Shown: piece after piece, positions 32,370 through 44,812 of the stretch
Numbering within the stretch: position 1 is the first letter of the stretch
Layout: every line of letters begins with the position of its first letter
NCBI RefSeq assembly: GCF_021869535.1
Contig: NW_026262690.1
Coordinates: 10,465,501 to 10,529,500 of the forward strand
Direction of reading: 5' to 3'
From: Mytilus californianus
Taxonomy: Eukaryota > Mollusca > Bivalvia > Mytilida > Mytilidae
DNA: 64,000 nt
Notes under the pieces: generated by a model
What the model was told of the DNA's origin: nothing
The model's input: only the letters and a program-made list of their open reading frames with translations
Databases searched by the model: none
Program-made: the position numbers and the translations under genes

Positions 32370-34048
32370 GAAGAATAATAAAAGTAACATGTTATACCGC
32401 TATGAAATGTTAAACAATTTAAGAAAAACAATATGCTCGAACAAAAATATCAGCCATTCTTCTTCTTTCCTCTATATCTTCCTCCAATAGTTGGAGTACA
32501 CCAACCTTACTGAATTAAGGTTGATTAATCCTTATAAAAATTATTAAGTGAATACCTAACTATTTAAAAATAACATTATGTACAGTTAAATCCCTGCAAA
32601 GATAATAATAATAAGTTCTATGTACATTAAAAATGGGTCACAGTTTAAAAGTAATTAATAAAATTTAAAAAAAAAGTTTTGAATATTATTTACAGGGCAT
32701 GCATTATAGTAAAAAATCTTTACATTCACTAAACAATGTTACTTAAAGGTAAAAAATAACGAGTTTTCAGTTTCCTGCCTGCTACATGCTGGAGCTACTA
32801 CATCTGTCTATGAGCACTACTAGGCGATATAAAATCAATAAAATCATGCATATAAGCTTATATGTCCTAAGCGATCTAATTATGCATAGCCATTATCTAT
32901 CTGTTATATATATATATGTGAAGCTACTGGGTATTAAAACTAACGGCAAACATGTACATTTATTCCAACTATAGGTATAGCGCGGCACAACCACACTGAC
33001 CAGTTATTCTAATATTTCATGGATTTTCTCAGCATTTAATTTTACGTAAAGGATTGATAGGTTTAGCGCGGAACACCCACACTGACCTAGTTGTTCTGTC
33101 CAAAAACCTTTATGATGACTTTAGATTTAAGATAAACGTTGTTTCAGTTGTTTCATTTTACGGATTTAAAGAAAGCAATTGAAGGTAAAGCGCGGAACAG
33201 CCATATTAACCTAATGAAGATTTAAACATTTAGATTTTCGCAGCATTTAATTCTGTGTAAAAGATTGATGTTAGGTTTAGCGCGGAACACCCACACTGAC
33301 CTAGTTGTACTGTCGAAAATGCATTAATGATTATTCCTTAGATTGGAGAAAAAAGCCATATTTTATTTTATGAAATTGAAGATAGTTGTTTAAGGTAAAG
33401 CGCGGTACAACCACACTGACCTTATGAAAACTAGACATATACTTATTATTCTATGTTTCAGTTAGATGGAGTCTATAACATAAGTTCCTGCTTAATTCTT
33501 CTATTGAATTAAGAAAAAGGTCATCATGAGGGAGAATATTGTTTAGAGCCAGTTGCTGACAATCCAAAATTAGTTGGGCAATACAAGTTCTCTCGTGAAA
33601 GTTGGAATTCCAGTTTCTTAGCCCAATTTTACTGATGGTAATTCTTTTGATAACACTTAAGAGATTCCATGCGTATGCCTTCCAGAACGAGACAGCGAGT
33701 GAGAAAATGGATGATATCTTCTTCTTCCAGTTGACAAATTGGGCAAGTTGCATCAAGGTTAATATTTGAGAAACAAGCTTTCTGTAATTGAAATATATAT
33801 GTCCCTGTGCATAGCCTTGCTTTTATTGTTGCTTTCCTGAGTTCGCCAATATTTGGTGGTAGACTATTCCAGATAGTATGAGGTTTTCCAATGTCTAAAT
33901 TAGGGATACAGAGAAATTTTAGTGTTGTTTTGCTATTGGCGTCCCTTTGAAGATTCACTTTCCAGTAGTTGTTTATTGCTTCTCTTGCCTTGCATTTCCT
34001 TGATAACTTTGATGGCAATTGATGGCCATTTGCAATAACTTTAAACAC
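32370..34048 (-). mobile_element. LINE 3' fragment (ORF2 end plus repeat-bearing 3' UTR)
   Basis: On the minus strand two overlapping frames (34048-33629, 33756-33451) encode the ORF2 C-terminus: RKATIKARLCTGTYIFQLQK, a Cys-His knuckle (CPICQLEEEDIIHFLTRC) and the ending NLCYRLHLTET. The layout and ending resemble the tail of the 50-56 kb element (KRAIKIRLLTGTYPF, CRCCGTSNEDLTHLLLLC, MCYKLHTQRTC), so they are the same clade. The 3' UTR after the stop (33451 downward) carries a tandem repeat. The 5' end is missing. Confidence 0.75.
32975..33430. repeat. About 210-bp two-part tandem repeat in a LINE 3' UTR
   Basis: AGCGCGG boxes lie at 32979, 33065, 33189, 33279 and 33399, with alternating spacings of 86, 124, 90 and 120 bp. 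Each box continues AACACCCACACTGACCTA or a close variant. Alternate units share their spacers (TTTTCTCAGCATTTAATTTT recurs as TTTTCGCAGCATTTAATTCT), giving a composite period near 210 bp, 2.5 copies. Confidence 0.9.
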
Positions 34049-34480
34049 AGGTAAATGAAAATAATTTTGTTGTTAGGTATACGTGTACAGTTCAAATAGA
34101 GAAAGGAAATATTTTTACAAAATAAATAATTTTGATGTTCATAGTACGAGGTGAAAATTTATAGTAATACCAAACACTTATCAAAGCTGGTATATAAACC
34201 AGATATAACCCTGAATAACATTAAATAACAAAAAAGCATTACAATTAGTATCAACAGGTCAAATAAACAAGAAAGTACGATTTGAGAGTACTCGCAGTTA
34301 CTGACAGCTAGTTAAAACCCAAAAACAATTAATAATAAAAAATCATGCATCAGAGACTAAAATCAACTAAAACACATCACAGGGATTTAGTATTTTAACG
34401 TCATGGACAGTCAAAGAAGACATGACTAGTGCAATGCCAAAAATAAATGTATCGACAGGCAGTAGGGTAGTTAGGAGTTT

Positions 34481-34726
34481 ATCCTCTTTATAGATCAAAA
34501 TGAACGTGGTGTCTTTATACGTCCCGTTTGAAAAGAATACAATATTTAGTTATGTTTTAATTTGCTGATGACAAAATCACACTATTTGTAAGCATTTACC
34601 CTTAACGTTTATTAAGTTCTTATCATACTATGGCTTAGCCGGAATAACACTCTACATGCAGCATATGTTCGGATCTTAGCTACTAGTTAATATTAACTCA
34701 ATTTCACATAAACATTTTAATTATTT
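34481..34726. other. AT-rich DNA between elements
   Basis: Nothing recognised. Confidence 0.4.
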
Positions 34727-36143
34727 TTCAAATCAAATCAAATATTTTATTGTCGTATAAACTTTACAGTTTGTGACCAACATGTATTAACACAATAAAC
34801 ATATAATAAACATATATACATACATATCAAACAAACACAATGAAAACAGCATCGAAATTTATAAAAACAAACAAGCTGTTAAGATTCCCCTGCCCTCAGT
34901 TCTAATGACTTTTTCAAGAAGGACCCTAACTTATTTGTTTGTAAAGGCGTTGATGGATTTAGTAAATAATGAATGTTTTCTTCTTCATTTAAATTATTAA
35001 TGTTATTATTTTCAATACATATGTGTTCAAAAAAGGCATTTCTTAGTGTTTTATTATAATCACAATAGAGTAAAAAATGTTTTTCATCCTCTAGTATTTT
35101 ACATTTATGACAAAGTCCTTCCTCTCTTGGGATTTTAAAATATCTCCCCTTTTCAATTAAGAGGGAGCGATCACTTAGTCTAAATTTAGTGATCAATCTC
35201 CTTATCTGAAAATTAGATATAATATTTAGATAAGATTCTAGTTTGCAATCTTTTTTAAGTTTTTTATATAGATAAAATTTACTTTTATCATCAATGTTTT
35301 CAAATTTAGTTTCAATTAAATTTTCATATCTATTTTTCATTTTTAACTTTATATATCGTTTTTTATTTTATTTACATCTTTTATGTCCTTACAATTAGAA
35401 AGAATATTAAGGTCAATATTAGTCTCTTCAACAATATTTTATGCATATGTATACCATTAATAAGTTCCAGTCAAAATCAAGTTGATTAATTTGTTTTCCT
35501 GAAGATAAGGCTCTGTTTTTGGCTCTATGAAAAAAAATATATGTATCCAAATATGTTACTTCTGAATTATAGGTCATAATTGGTTTCACTAAAGAATCAA
35601 AAAGATTATTTGCTACTTTTATAGGTAGATTATTCAATGATTTAGTATAGGATTTTATTGCAAAAAATACTTTTTTTGCCTTTTTTGTCAGCTGTAAAGT
35701 ACTTTGTGATAAATTTCCATTACATTTTATCAACATTCCCAAAAATGAATATTCTGATTCGCTCTCTATGGCTTCATTCTCATAGTAAATATGTGATGTT
35801 TCACCATTTTGTTCGGACGGACTGAAAATCATGGATTTTAATTTAACATTATTCAAACAGTTTTGAAGACCTCTTTCGATTCTGACAGGATCAAAAGATT
35901 ATCCCCAAAAAGGAGGCATCCCACCTTACTATTTATAAGCTTAAGGGGACTTGAATCATTTCCCTCAAAATTGTTTACAATATCATTTATGAAGACATTA
36001 AATAAAGTGGGGCTCAGTGTGCCTTGTTTAACCCCTCTAGCAATATTAAAAAAACTCTGATACACGCATGACATTTCACAATTATTTTTTTTTATACTTT
36101 CCTCTTCATGTAAATATTCCGTCGCCTGCGGACTTTCCCACAC
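34727..36143 (-). mobile_element. Truncated non-LTR retrotransposon
   Basis: Minus-strand frames 36143-35853, 35856-35428 and 35340-34879 form one polymerase fragment: RGVKQGTLSPTLFNVFINDI, then the catalytic box as LLFGDNLLIL (the usual Y-A-D-D is F-G-D-N, so one catalytic aspartate is lost), the YSFLGMLI and VKPIMTYNSEV thumb boxes, and a C-terminal knuckle (CHKCKILEDEKHFLLYC). It ends with an AATAAAATATTTGATTTGA tail (plus strand CAAATCAAATCAAATATTTT at 34731), a short tandem 3' tail common in CR1/RTE-like elements. The 5' end, including the endonuclease, is missing. It differs from the LINE at 32.4-34.0 kb. Confidence 0.8.
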
Positions 36144-36149
36144 ACAAAA

Positions 36150-38041
36150 TTATTCTCCTCAAAACATCACAACTATAGAGACCGTTATAATACACAGACA
36201 TTAGTAAATAATGACACTTCTGCAATGAGGAGTGATAAAAGATAAACACAGCTGCAGCATAACCATTTCCGTAGTCTACCTCAGTTCATTAAATAATATA
36301 CCTAGAATCATTTCTCAACACATGCAATTGACCTTATCAATTTAATTTTGTCTTGGACAATTAAATATGCATTACAGATGAGGAAAGGTTAAGGAGTACA
36401 GATCTAAGACGAATAAATCCGTTGAATAAATGAGGATATTTCTAGCTTATGAAAATCATCTATGTCGTCTCTCTATGTTGTCTGCAATTAAAACAATAAG
36501 TAAAAAAATATAGAAAAGAAGGTGTTATGGATAGTATGGTATCACAACGCAAATTGATAATAATCGTCTCAGTCATACAATATATTTAGATTGATAACGA
36601 TGATCATGTTTTACAGATTTATTGATATATGTAATTTAAAATGGTTTTGAGCATTATTTTATTTATTTTCATATTTCGAATACGTAGAAAAACGTTGGGT
36701 GCTCACACAACCTACCGGATCTGCGATACTAATGATGAGTTTATTGAATGCAAAGAACTACCACCAACCATTGAACAAGGTTTAGACACAAAGATACTAT
36801 AAGAGAAACAGATCGCTTGAAATCGACATATTCCCTGATAATACATTTATACATCATAGTTTATCTACTTAAAATAACAATGTTGAAAGGTTGTTGCTTC
36901 ACGAAATTAGCATAAACAGTTGTTCGTTGTTTTCTATTACCTTATCAACACAGTATGACATGTATTATATCCTAGGGAGATCTTTATTCATCTAGCAAAA
37001 TAGTATGACATGCGTTAACCAACTTAAGTGTGCTACGATAGAGGAATTAACTTTTACAGAGAGATATTTTCGATCCGCACTTATATAACATTAAACTGCA
37101 GTTATAATGGTATTTTTTTCGGATACACCTGCGTTATTCCGAATGTACAGACAAAACTAACGTAATTAACTGTCAATATAATGTTTTTTACATTGTTTTA
37201 TCTGACTGTCAAATTAATTTACGTTAACAGGCATCTTAAAAACTGTCATTTTGTTTTTGTCACAGAGTTATTATTAATCAACTTATTATAAATCATATTT
37301 GTCTATAAGATCAGTTGTATAAATATATATAAATATGTAACCCATTGGTTACTGTAGCATTAAGCTTTACAACGAGCACTATTTATATTTAATTCAAAGA
37401 TACAACTAATGGTATCCAAATCACATAATTCAAACTGGGATGCGTCGGGCATCTGACGGATACACCCGTTATATTAAAAATTGGAAGTTAACAGGCATCA
37501 AGATCTGTTGAAAATGTAAAAAAAAAAAAAAAATAAAAATCATTATTCATAAGTGACCATAAGTTGCAGATATATCTGTTATTTTTCATTATTTCTTTAC
37601 TAAGTTAGTAGACGGCTTTTTATAATTAATTACTATGTTAAGTATTTTCTTATATAATCAATTTCTATTTTTATTTTATTTTTATCACTAAGCTCTAATT
37701 ATTTTTAGAACGAAGGTTTGTTACAGTACACATAACCAATATGGCACAATCACTATCTCGGAATAATTTTGGGGATACTCAATGCGTTACAAGGGCAGCA
37801 TGTGTAACACATTTCGTTCGGGCAATGTAATAATGGATGTTACCCATTCTTTACTTGTCACAAAATTATTACCCGAGTTCTCAGGCAGCCCTGAATAAAA
37901 CGGGTAACTAGGCAGCGCTCTCGTCGGGTGAACGAATCATTTGTTTGTCCATTTGACAGTTCTTTAGGATACATGTTTTAGTGTGCAAATGTTTTTTTCA
38001 CTCGAGGTTATCCGTCTCAGGTTGCAAAGTGAGCCCATAAG
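36150..38041. other. Gene-poor AT-rich DNA
   Basis: No frames of note. A poly-A run lies at about 37518-37535. From about 37736 the sequence becomes less AT-biased (TGTTACCCATTCTTTACTTG, ACGGGTAACTAGGCAGCGCT) up to 38240, an island of unknown nature. Confidence 0.4.
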
Positions 38042-38145
38042 CATGGGCTGGGCCAGCGCTCAACATGCAGGTATATAATTTTAGAGTAGGTATTAAATAC
38101 TTGAGTTACCTATGTTTGACATGGGATGGGCTAGCGCTCAACATG
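38042..38145. repeat. 78-bp-spaced duplicate of a hairpin-prone 26-mer
   Basis: CATGGGCTGGGCCAGCGCTC followed by AACATG (38042-38067) recurs as CATGGGATGGGCTAGCGCTC plus AACATG (38120-38145). The first copy is preceded by AGCCCATAAGCATGGGCT (38033-38050), a perfect 7-bp stem. It stands out from surrounding AT-rich DNA. It could be a structured RNA or a repeat end; no tRNA-like fold is evident. Confidence 0.5.
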
Positions 38146-39810
38146 TCACGCGTAGAGAGGTATAATATTTCGAAGTAACATGTGTTCTTCGAATTATGCT
38201 TCGAGCTCTTGTCAATACTCTCTATTAAAGGCTCTCTTTGCTATTAAGTTCACATTGTTTGAGGTTTCATTTAATACGCTACGAGTTATGTTTCTGTTAG
38301 ATGTATACTCAAGCGGCTCATAACTTTCTCCTTATGGTCTAAGTTATTTGAAGTCACAGTAATACATCTACACTCTATCGTCTATTGCAGTTGCAGCGAT
38401 AGATGCTCGAATAATGTGAATTAATTTCTTTATTGAGATATGTATTTAATTTATTTTTTAAATACATATCAATCATAAGCATGTTGCCCGTAACGCCAAT
38501 TTTTATAATTTTTTTATATTTGTATTTATTGTGTTTTTAATTTGTTATGTAAATATATTAATTATTTTTCATTTTTGATTTATTTTGATTTTTTTACATT
38601 GGATTATTATTATTATTTTATCTTAATTTGAATTACTTCATCAGTCGTTCTGGGTCTGTTCACATAACAGGTTTGATTAATAGTGCGGAGATGCTTCTAG
38701 CACACATTAAATCTTAAATCAGCTGGGGGAAGGTCATCGTGCGTTAATATCTTTGTTTGAAAGAAACACGGCACATAAAAGTCAATTAAAATGGTCTTCA
38801 TCACTTCAATGAATGTCAATGTTACACCGGTTTTCGGATTATGGCAGTTAATTGTGCTTAATTTGAAATTACTTCAGGGGATAGCTATGCTTAAAAATAT
38901 CCCATTGTTAAATATGTATGATATGAACGTTATGTGATCCAAACAATAACTGTTGACACAATGGTTTAAAAAGTACCCAATTTAATAAAACTCAACGTAG
39001 CATGCATGTGATATTTTATGATTAGACATCGATGAGTGATTTAGTAACAGTTGTTCATTTTTTATTTCCTGTGATGTTTCCATTGTAAGAATAATATGCA
39101 TTTTCTCTGTCTACAAAATGAATACAGAATACTGCCTCTTAGATGGTAAGGGTAAGTTACTATTGGGTTTTGTATAAGTAACGACTGTACGCTTTAAAAT
39201 GTCAATAAACGTTTTCACCTTACTATTACATCGGAATAACTATGCATATTATTGTTACTTTTGTTTCTTTTGTATTTCATTTAGTTGTACAAAAGTGTGA
39301 TGGTTCATTAAACTTTTATACAGACAATCGAATAAACAGTTAAACAAAATGGATGCGGCTTTGATGTTTAATAAAAACCAAAACGATTAATTAAACGAAG
39401 AATGATTCTGAATCAATAATGAATTATTCTGTTTCATTATTGCACCCATATGTTGTTGCTCGGATTAAATAGTGAACGTCATTTGACATTTTTGTTGATT
39501 ATATTATAAAAAAATGGTTATCAAATGATTGATTCTAAATGAAATAAGCTAATTGATTTCACATAATATCAAGTATTAGTACATATGTGTTGTTTATCCT
39601 TATGAGTTCTATTTTACAGCAACGTAAATAAATTATGACACCATACCTTCCATTACAATAAGTGCCATATGATAACAACTGTGAGTATGGTGGTAAAAAT
39701 TTGGAAAATAAAAAAAATGTGAGTACACAGGTTGAAAATCCCTTTTTTAATAACATCTATATATATAGGATAGTTATGTTATACTAATGACATATTCCCG
39801 ATTGTTTATT
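38146..39810. other. Gene-poor AT-rich DNA
   Basis: Nothing coding. 38400-38640 is dominated by TTATTTT-type words. Confidence 0.45.
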
Positions 39811-40775
39811 AATAAGAAGATGTGGTATGAGTGCCAATGAGACAACTCTCCATACAAGTAACAATGTATAAAAAGTTAACAATTATAGATCAAAATACGG
39901 CCTTCAACACGGATCCTTGGCTCACACAGAACAGCAAGCTATAAAGGGCGCCTAAATGACTAATGTGAAACAATTCAAACAGGAAAACCATTGGTCTAAT
40001 CTATATAAAAAACGAAAAACGAGAAACACTTATGAACCACAACAACAAACGACAACCACTGAACAACAGGCTCCTGACTTAGGACAGGTGCATAAAAATG
40101 CAGCCGGTTTTAACGTTTTAACAGGCGCCAACCTTCAACCTAACCCAATATAGTAGTGTAACATTACAACATAAAAAGACACACTATAAGATATTAATTG
40201 AAATGGCTTAACTCGATCAAAAAGACATTTAAGAAAAAACAAGTAAACATACACTTAACGAATAAGTTTGATCTATGGAACAATATAAATGCAATATTAA
40301 TAAAAAAAAGTGTAGGAACCGTGTCAAAAAGACAACTCTGACCTGGAACAAATTGGCGTTGAATATAATAACGTACACAGGAAAATTTAAAAATAATAAT
40401 TTTGTTGTTAGTAGTACGGAATACATTTTTTTTTAAATTAATAAATTTGTTGTTCACAGTACGAGTACAGACGTGAAAATTTATCGTCATACTAAATACT
40501 TATCAAAGGTGGTACATATTAAAAATAGTGAAACGACGTATAACACAAAATAAGTAAACATTGAATTACAGAAATGCATTACAAATTGTGTCAACAGGCT
40601 CAACAACTCGCAGTTACTCAAAGCAAGTTAAAAGCCAAAAACAATTAATAATAAGAAATCATGCATCAGAGACTAAAATCAATTAAAAAAAAACATTCCA
40701 GGGATTTAGTGTTTTAACGCCATGGACAGTCAAAGAAGACATGACTTGTGCAATGCCAAAATAAAAGTATGTCCT
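39811..40775 (-). repeat. Full-length copy of the mussel interspersed repeat
   Basis: About 960 bp, from AATAAGAAGATGTGGTATGA to CATGACTTGTGCAATGCCAA. It provides the reference for the split copy at 31.9-34.5 kb. Part of it is open in the plus direction (39956-40153, with TTTTEQQAPDLGQVHKNAAG), and the same peptide words appear in the complement of the 62.9 kb copy. This reflects shared DNA, not selection. It is probably a non-autonomous element; no terminal inverted repeat was seen. Confidence 0.8.
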
Positions 40776-40983
40776 AATCCCGATTGTGACATTTGGACTG
40801 ATAGTTGTTTCGCATGATGGATGATGTATGCATAGCACGAGATGCTTACCCTGTAAACACATCCGGTCTCGTTTTTATCTAGAGTTAATGTGATTCCCTC
40901 TACTTGTGTTTGTTATCTTGATTGGTCACTCTAATCAATAAATGAGATTTGAACCTCGGTAAATTATTATTGCCTTACTTTAT

Positions 40984-41116
40984 AATTATTCAGAATAAAA
41001 CCCATTTGTTAACATATATATGGTAATCGTTAATTTAAAATAAAAATTAAAATTATTCAGAATAAAACTCATTTGTTTACATATATATGGTAATTGTTAA
41101 TTTAAAATAAAATTAA
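40984..41116. repeat. 67-bp tandem duplication
   Basis: AATTATTCAGAATAAAACCC...TTTAAAATAAAAATTAA at 40984-41050 is repeated at 41051-41116 with a few substitutions. Confidence 0.9.
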
Positions 41117-41622
41117 AAAAACTAGTGCATCATTTGTTCTGCTATTGTTTCCAATCGTGCTGAAAGAATTGTTTTAGATAATTTTGTACTTTTTACGTAT
41201 TTTTTCAATGAGTGAGAGTTCTGTCAAAAACCGTCTAGTACTTTTCCAAAATTTTTTTTTGTAAAGGAACCAAGATCAAGAAGATAAATATTAACTGTCA
41301 AATTCACAAATAATACATGATGGTTTTGAGTTATTGATTTCGGGTGTGATGTTGTAAATAATTTTCTTTTCTTTACAGTTTACTGAATTATTTACAATTG
41401 AAAAAACCGCAATCGGCAATTATTTTATAGTTTTGGAAAGTAGGGACTGTAACAGAGAGGCGAAAGATACCAAAGTGACATTCAAACTCTTAACCCGTTT
41501 ATTTCTGGCAATACTTTTTTTTCCAATAAAACAATCAACTTGAGAAAAACTAGGGTTTCACAAACGGTACGCATATTAATATCTTATTCTATTTCCTGCG
41601 TTCCCAAAAGATTCAAAGTAAC
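41117..41622. other. AT-rich DNA, no gene
   Basis: Nothing recognised between the tandem duplicate and the MITE. Confidence 0.45.
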
Positions 41623-41623
41623 G

Positions 41624-42251
41624 TTAAGGGCATACGATACAGTTACAGGGGAGGTAATGACGTTGCTAACGTAAATTGTTATTTTCGCGACGTCAAACGT
41701 TGACTTATCGGGAAAATATGCAGTTTTCGGCTGATTTTTATCATTCAAACTGATTTAACTTGAAAACGAGTTCATGGACCCCTCTTTTTTAAAATGACAT
41801 TTGGTTTGATTACGTAAGAAGATTATGTGTACCAATTTTCATGAAAACGTAAATAGTGCAATTTTTTTAAATTTGATTAATATACAGCAAAAATTGACGG
41901 TTTTTTTCTACATTCATGAACATTTGAGAAATTTGAGTTATTTGTAAAAATAAAATGTACAAATTTATACAATATTTATATAACACATTAATTACAAATT
42001 ATTTAACAAAAAACAGCTCGTGTTTATCTTTTAAAACAAAAAAGTTATGTATTTCTATCGAAAGGAAAAATAAGTCCATAAATCCGTATTTTTAGAAAAT
42101 ATCTGAAATTTGAACCTCAATTTACTCAAAAAGTAGCACATGAAGGGATATTTTTTATTACATATTTGATTTAATCAGGTAAAAAGTAGCCTACATGCAA
42201 ATTTTTATCAAAATTTCAATATGGGATCAAAACTGTATCGTATGCCCTTAA
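41624..42251. mobile_element. TTAA-flanked MITE (Kolobok-like)
   Basis: Perfect terminal inverted repeats GGGCATACGATACAGTT (41628-41644) and AACTGTATCGTATGCCC (42231-42247), each bordered by TTAA (41624-41627 and 42248-42251). TTAA target duplication with termini starting GG fits the Kolobok superfamily; piggyBac also uses TTAA but usually starts CC. The 620-bp interior has no coding frame, so it is non-autonomous and needs a transposase in trans. Confidence 0.85.
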
Positions 42252-42267
42252 CATAATTAGGTTGACT

Positions 42268-42307
42268 TACATCTTTTGACTTTTCAGTACATCTTTTGAC
42301 TTTTCAG
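42268..42307. repeat. 20-bp exact tandem duplication
   Basis: TACATCTTTTGACTTTTCAG occurs twice in succession (42268-42287, 42288-42307). Confidence 0.95.
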
Positions 42308-42309
42308 TG

Positions 42310-43579
42310 CATTCAAGTCTTAAGCAGATATTGGTCAGATTAATAGGACCAACAAAATCCCCTAAGGCAGTGAAGATGAGGATAGTCATATCTCAATTCA
42401 CAGCCAAACACAACCTTGTATGCTTATCTGTTATATATTTATACATATGAAATTTAGCATAAAATATATTCAATCCCAAGGTATGAATTGAGTATAGAAA
42501 TACGGACTATACCCAACCGTCAGCAATTTTTTGCTAGATAGGGAAAATATCTTGGTTCAGCAGAGTGTTTAACTCGTATAGTTTCTGAATAGTCGCATTA
42601 CATTTGATCACTCTTATAGAGAAGGTTACGCGCTTTCTGTACGTTGAAAGTCTTCGATGGGTCTGTAATTGGCATCATTGCTGTCCCCAACCAACATTCT
42701 ATAGTTTCAAGTCGAAATTTATGTCCTTCGTCCAGATGAATCCATTGAAGAACTGACACATTTAAAAAATTATGCATTTGTTGTTGTCCTGGATATGCAT
42801 GAACTATGTGATGCTGGATGTTTAACAAACAACAATCTGTCATTCAAAATATTTTCATTTTTTGCTGTGGTCCATATTACACAATTCTGTAATGCCCGTC
42901 TGCCATCATGAAAAGCAGACACTATAAATTGACCCTTTGACATACAGACTGCGTATATTTTTCACGTAGCTTTAGTGTGAAGTACTAATAATAGACATAC
43001 AAACTTTCTCGCTGATTATTGAGGAATAAACTTAATATTAATGAACCATTCGATTTTCTACAAGATATTGTGTTTTTAGTTGAATATATCCTATTCTTCA
43101 AATTAACTGAAACCGAGCAGACTATTTAGGTAATACAAATTATTTTATACAATGCCTTTCAAGGTTGCGGATTTTATAAAATACCTCAAAATTCAGGACT
43201 TTTACAAAATGTCTACATTTAAAAAATTCGTTTAATGAGGCTCGAGGGTATAAAATTGAAATTATAGTTTTTTCTTATAATTTGTTGATTGAAACCTCTT
43301 AACATATCGATTTAAAAAAATGCCAAAAAATAAGGGACCTTTTAAGAGAGATAAATCACTAAAAGTGTGAAACCATGGCAACAAAAAAGGTTATTTTCGA
43401 TAAAAAATCCACTTTTTCTCCCGTTTTTAGCCAAAACTTTATGAAATGAAAATCTAATTTTGGTTAACAAATACGTGATATGCAGGCCCACATTGAATTT
43501 TAGGTCATATGGTCAAATCGTAAGGTCAAAGGTCAAGGTCATGGCATTCATAAATTGAAATTAATATTATTTCAGAAAG
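42310..43579. other. Non-coding DNA with one weak minus-strand ORF
   Basis: The minus frame 42843-42598 (81 codons, with HHIVHAYPGQQQMHNFLNVS and FRLETIECWLGTAMM) has a protein-like mix but no family I recognise and no visible gene context. 43522-43542 is an AGGTCAAAGGTCA cluster as at 12068. Confidence 0.3.
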
Positions 43580-43790
43580 TGTTGGGGGGTCCTTCAATTC
43601 TGTATTCTTTAATTTTTTATATCATTTTTCTCTATTCTTTATATTTCGTGCCCATTATTCTCTATTTTTTATAGTTTAGCACTCCATTATTCTCTATTTT
43701 TTATGTCGATGTTTCTCTATTCTTTATAATTGTTGGCCTTTATTCTGCACTTTTTATCCATTATTCTCTGTTCTGTAAAACCCATCCAGA
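43580..43790. repeat. Degenerate TTCTCTATTCTTTAT tandem repeat
   Basis: Seven loose units of ATTCTCTATTTTTTAT spaced about 27-35 bp (CCATTATTCTCTATTTTTTA and relatives), ending TTCTCTGTTCTGTAAAACCC. Confidence 0.75.
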
Positions 43791-44164
43791 CACTCAATGA
43801 TTGTATAGTTTAGTTGTCAATGTCACTATTGTTAAAATAGTCAAACTTAGATTATAGGGAACATTCTAGATATTTTTGATTACCTAATATTTAGAAGGAA
43901 AAGTATCAAACTTGTATAGATTATGACCCACTGGGAAATATGATCCTTATTATATCTAATGCTAACAGGGCACATTAATGAACAAGATGTACTAAGTCTA
44001 CTAGATGATTATATTGATAAAAAAATTGATTCCCCCACTTCTCCTCCAAGTCTGAAATGGGAAACCTCAAACATCAATTCCATCAAAAAATAAAATAGGT
44101 GCATTATGGCATTTTGAATTATGTTTCCCTGAAGATTTCCAGACTTATGTCACACTTGGTTATT
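43791..44164. other. AT-rich DNA, no gene
   Basis: No frame or known repeat. Confidence 0.4.
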
Positions 44165-44490
44165 TTTTGTTTAAAGGTTAATGGTTCAGATTAAAATGTA
44201 GTCGATGCCTGTCCCAAGTCAGGAGCCTGTTATTCAGTGGTTGTCGTTTGCTGCTGTATATCATCTTTGAATTTCATTTATTGTTCTGTACATAAATCAG
44301 GCCGCTACTTTTCTAGTTTGAATAGTTTTACATTTGTCAGTCCTTGGCCTTTTATAGCTTACTATGCAGTATGGGTTTTGCTTATTGTTGATGGCCTTAA
44401 GGCGACCTATAATTGTTAACCTCTATGTCTTTTTGGTCTCAAGTGGAGAGTTGTTTCATTTGCAATCATACCACATCTTCTTATTTTTAA
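44165..44490 (+). repeat. Mussel interspersed repeat copy (plus)
   Basis: Runs from GGTTAATGGTTCAGATTAAA through CCAAGTCAGGAGCCTGTTAT and GGCCTTTTATAGCTTACTAT to CATACCACATCTTCTTATTT. Closest to the copy at 62.9 kb. The 60-codon frame at 44237 is part of it. Confidence 0.85.
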
Positions 44491-44812
44491 ATATATTTTA
44501 AATGTAGACAGAATACTGACAAACATAACACACAGGACAGCTTCTATGTTTGTTGTTTAATGAACTAAATTGGAGATATACAATTTCTTCTTTCATTCCA
44601 TAGTACTCTTATTTATGGAAAACAATGAATACCTATTATTGTGGCCTTCAACAAGGGAAGCACCCAAACCATGCATGCAATATTGAGTAAACATCTTTTT
44701 ATCCATTTTATGCTTTGAACTGACATACATAAAAAAAACTTCAGGTTTAATAGTGTATTATATTTGTATTTAACTAGAAAAATGTGCCTATAGCTACAAG
44801 ACACATGATGTC
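44491..44812. other. Non-coding DNA
   Basis: Nothing recognised. Confidence 0.4.

Larger units (their letters stand above)
31884..34480 (-). repeat. Mussel interspersed repeat copy, split by a LINE fragment
   Basis: The left part (31884-32362) matches 39812-40290, starting ATAAGAAGATGTGGTATGAG and continuing through GCTCACACCAAACAGCAAGC and AAAGACACACTATAAAATAT. The right part (about 34042-34480) matches 40376-40770, with CATGCATCAGAGACTAAAAT and CATGGACAGTCAAAGAAGAC. The 1.7 kb between them is foreign: a LINE 3' end on the minus strand. This is a nested insertion with loss of roughly 85 bp of the host repeat. Confidence 0.75.

Noticed and set aside
38033-38067. tRNA gene or tRNA-derived SINE
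   Set aside because: No A or B box, no cloverleaf arrangement.
39956-40153. Conserved peptide (TTTTEQQAPDLGQVH...) as a real short protein
   Set aside because: It lies inside the interspersed repeat; similarity between copies follows from the DNA repeat, and the frame is broken in most.
40194-40490. Minus-strand 98-codon hydrophobic ORF
   Set aside because: Entirely inside the interspersed repeat and AT-driven.
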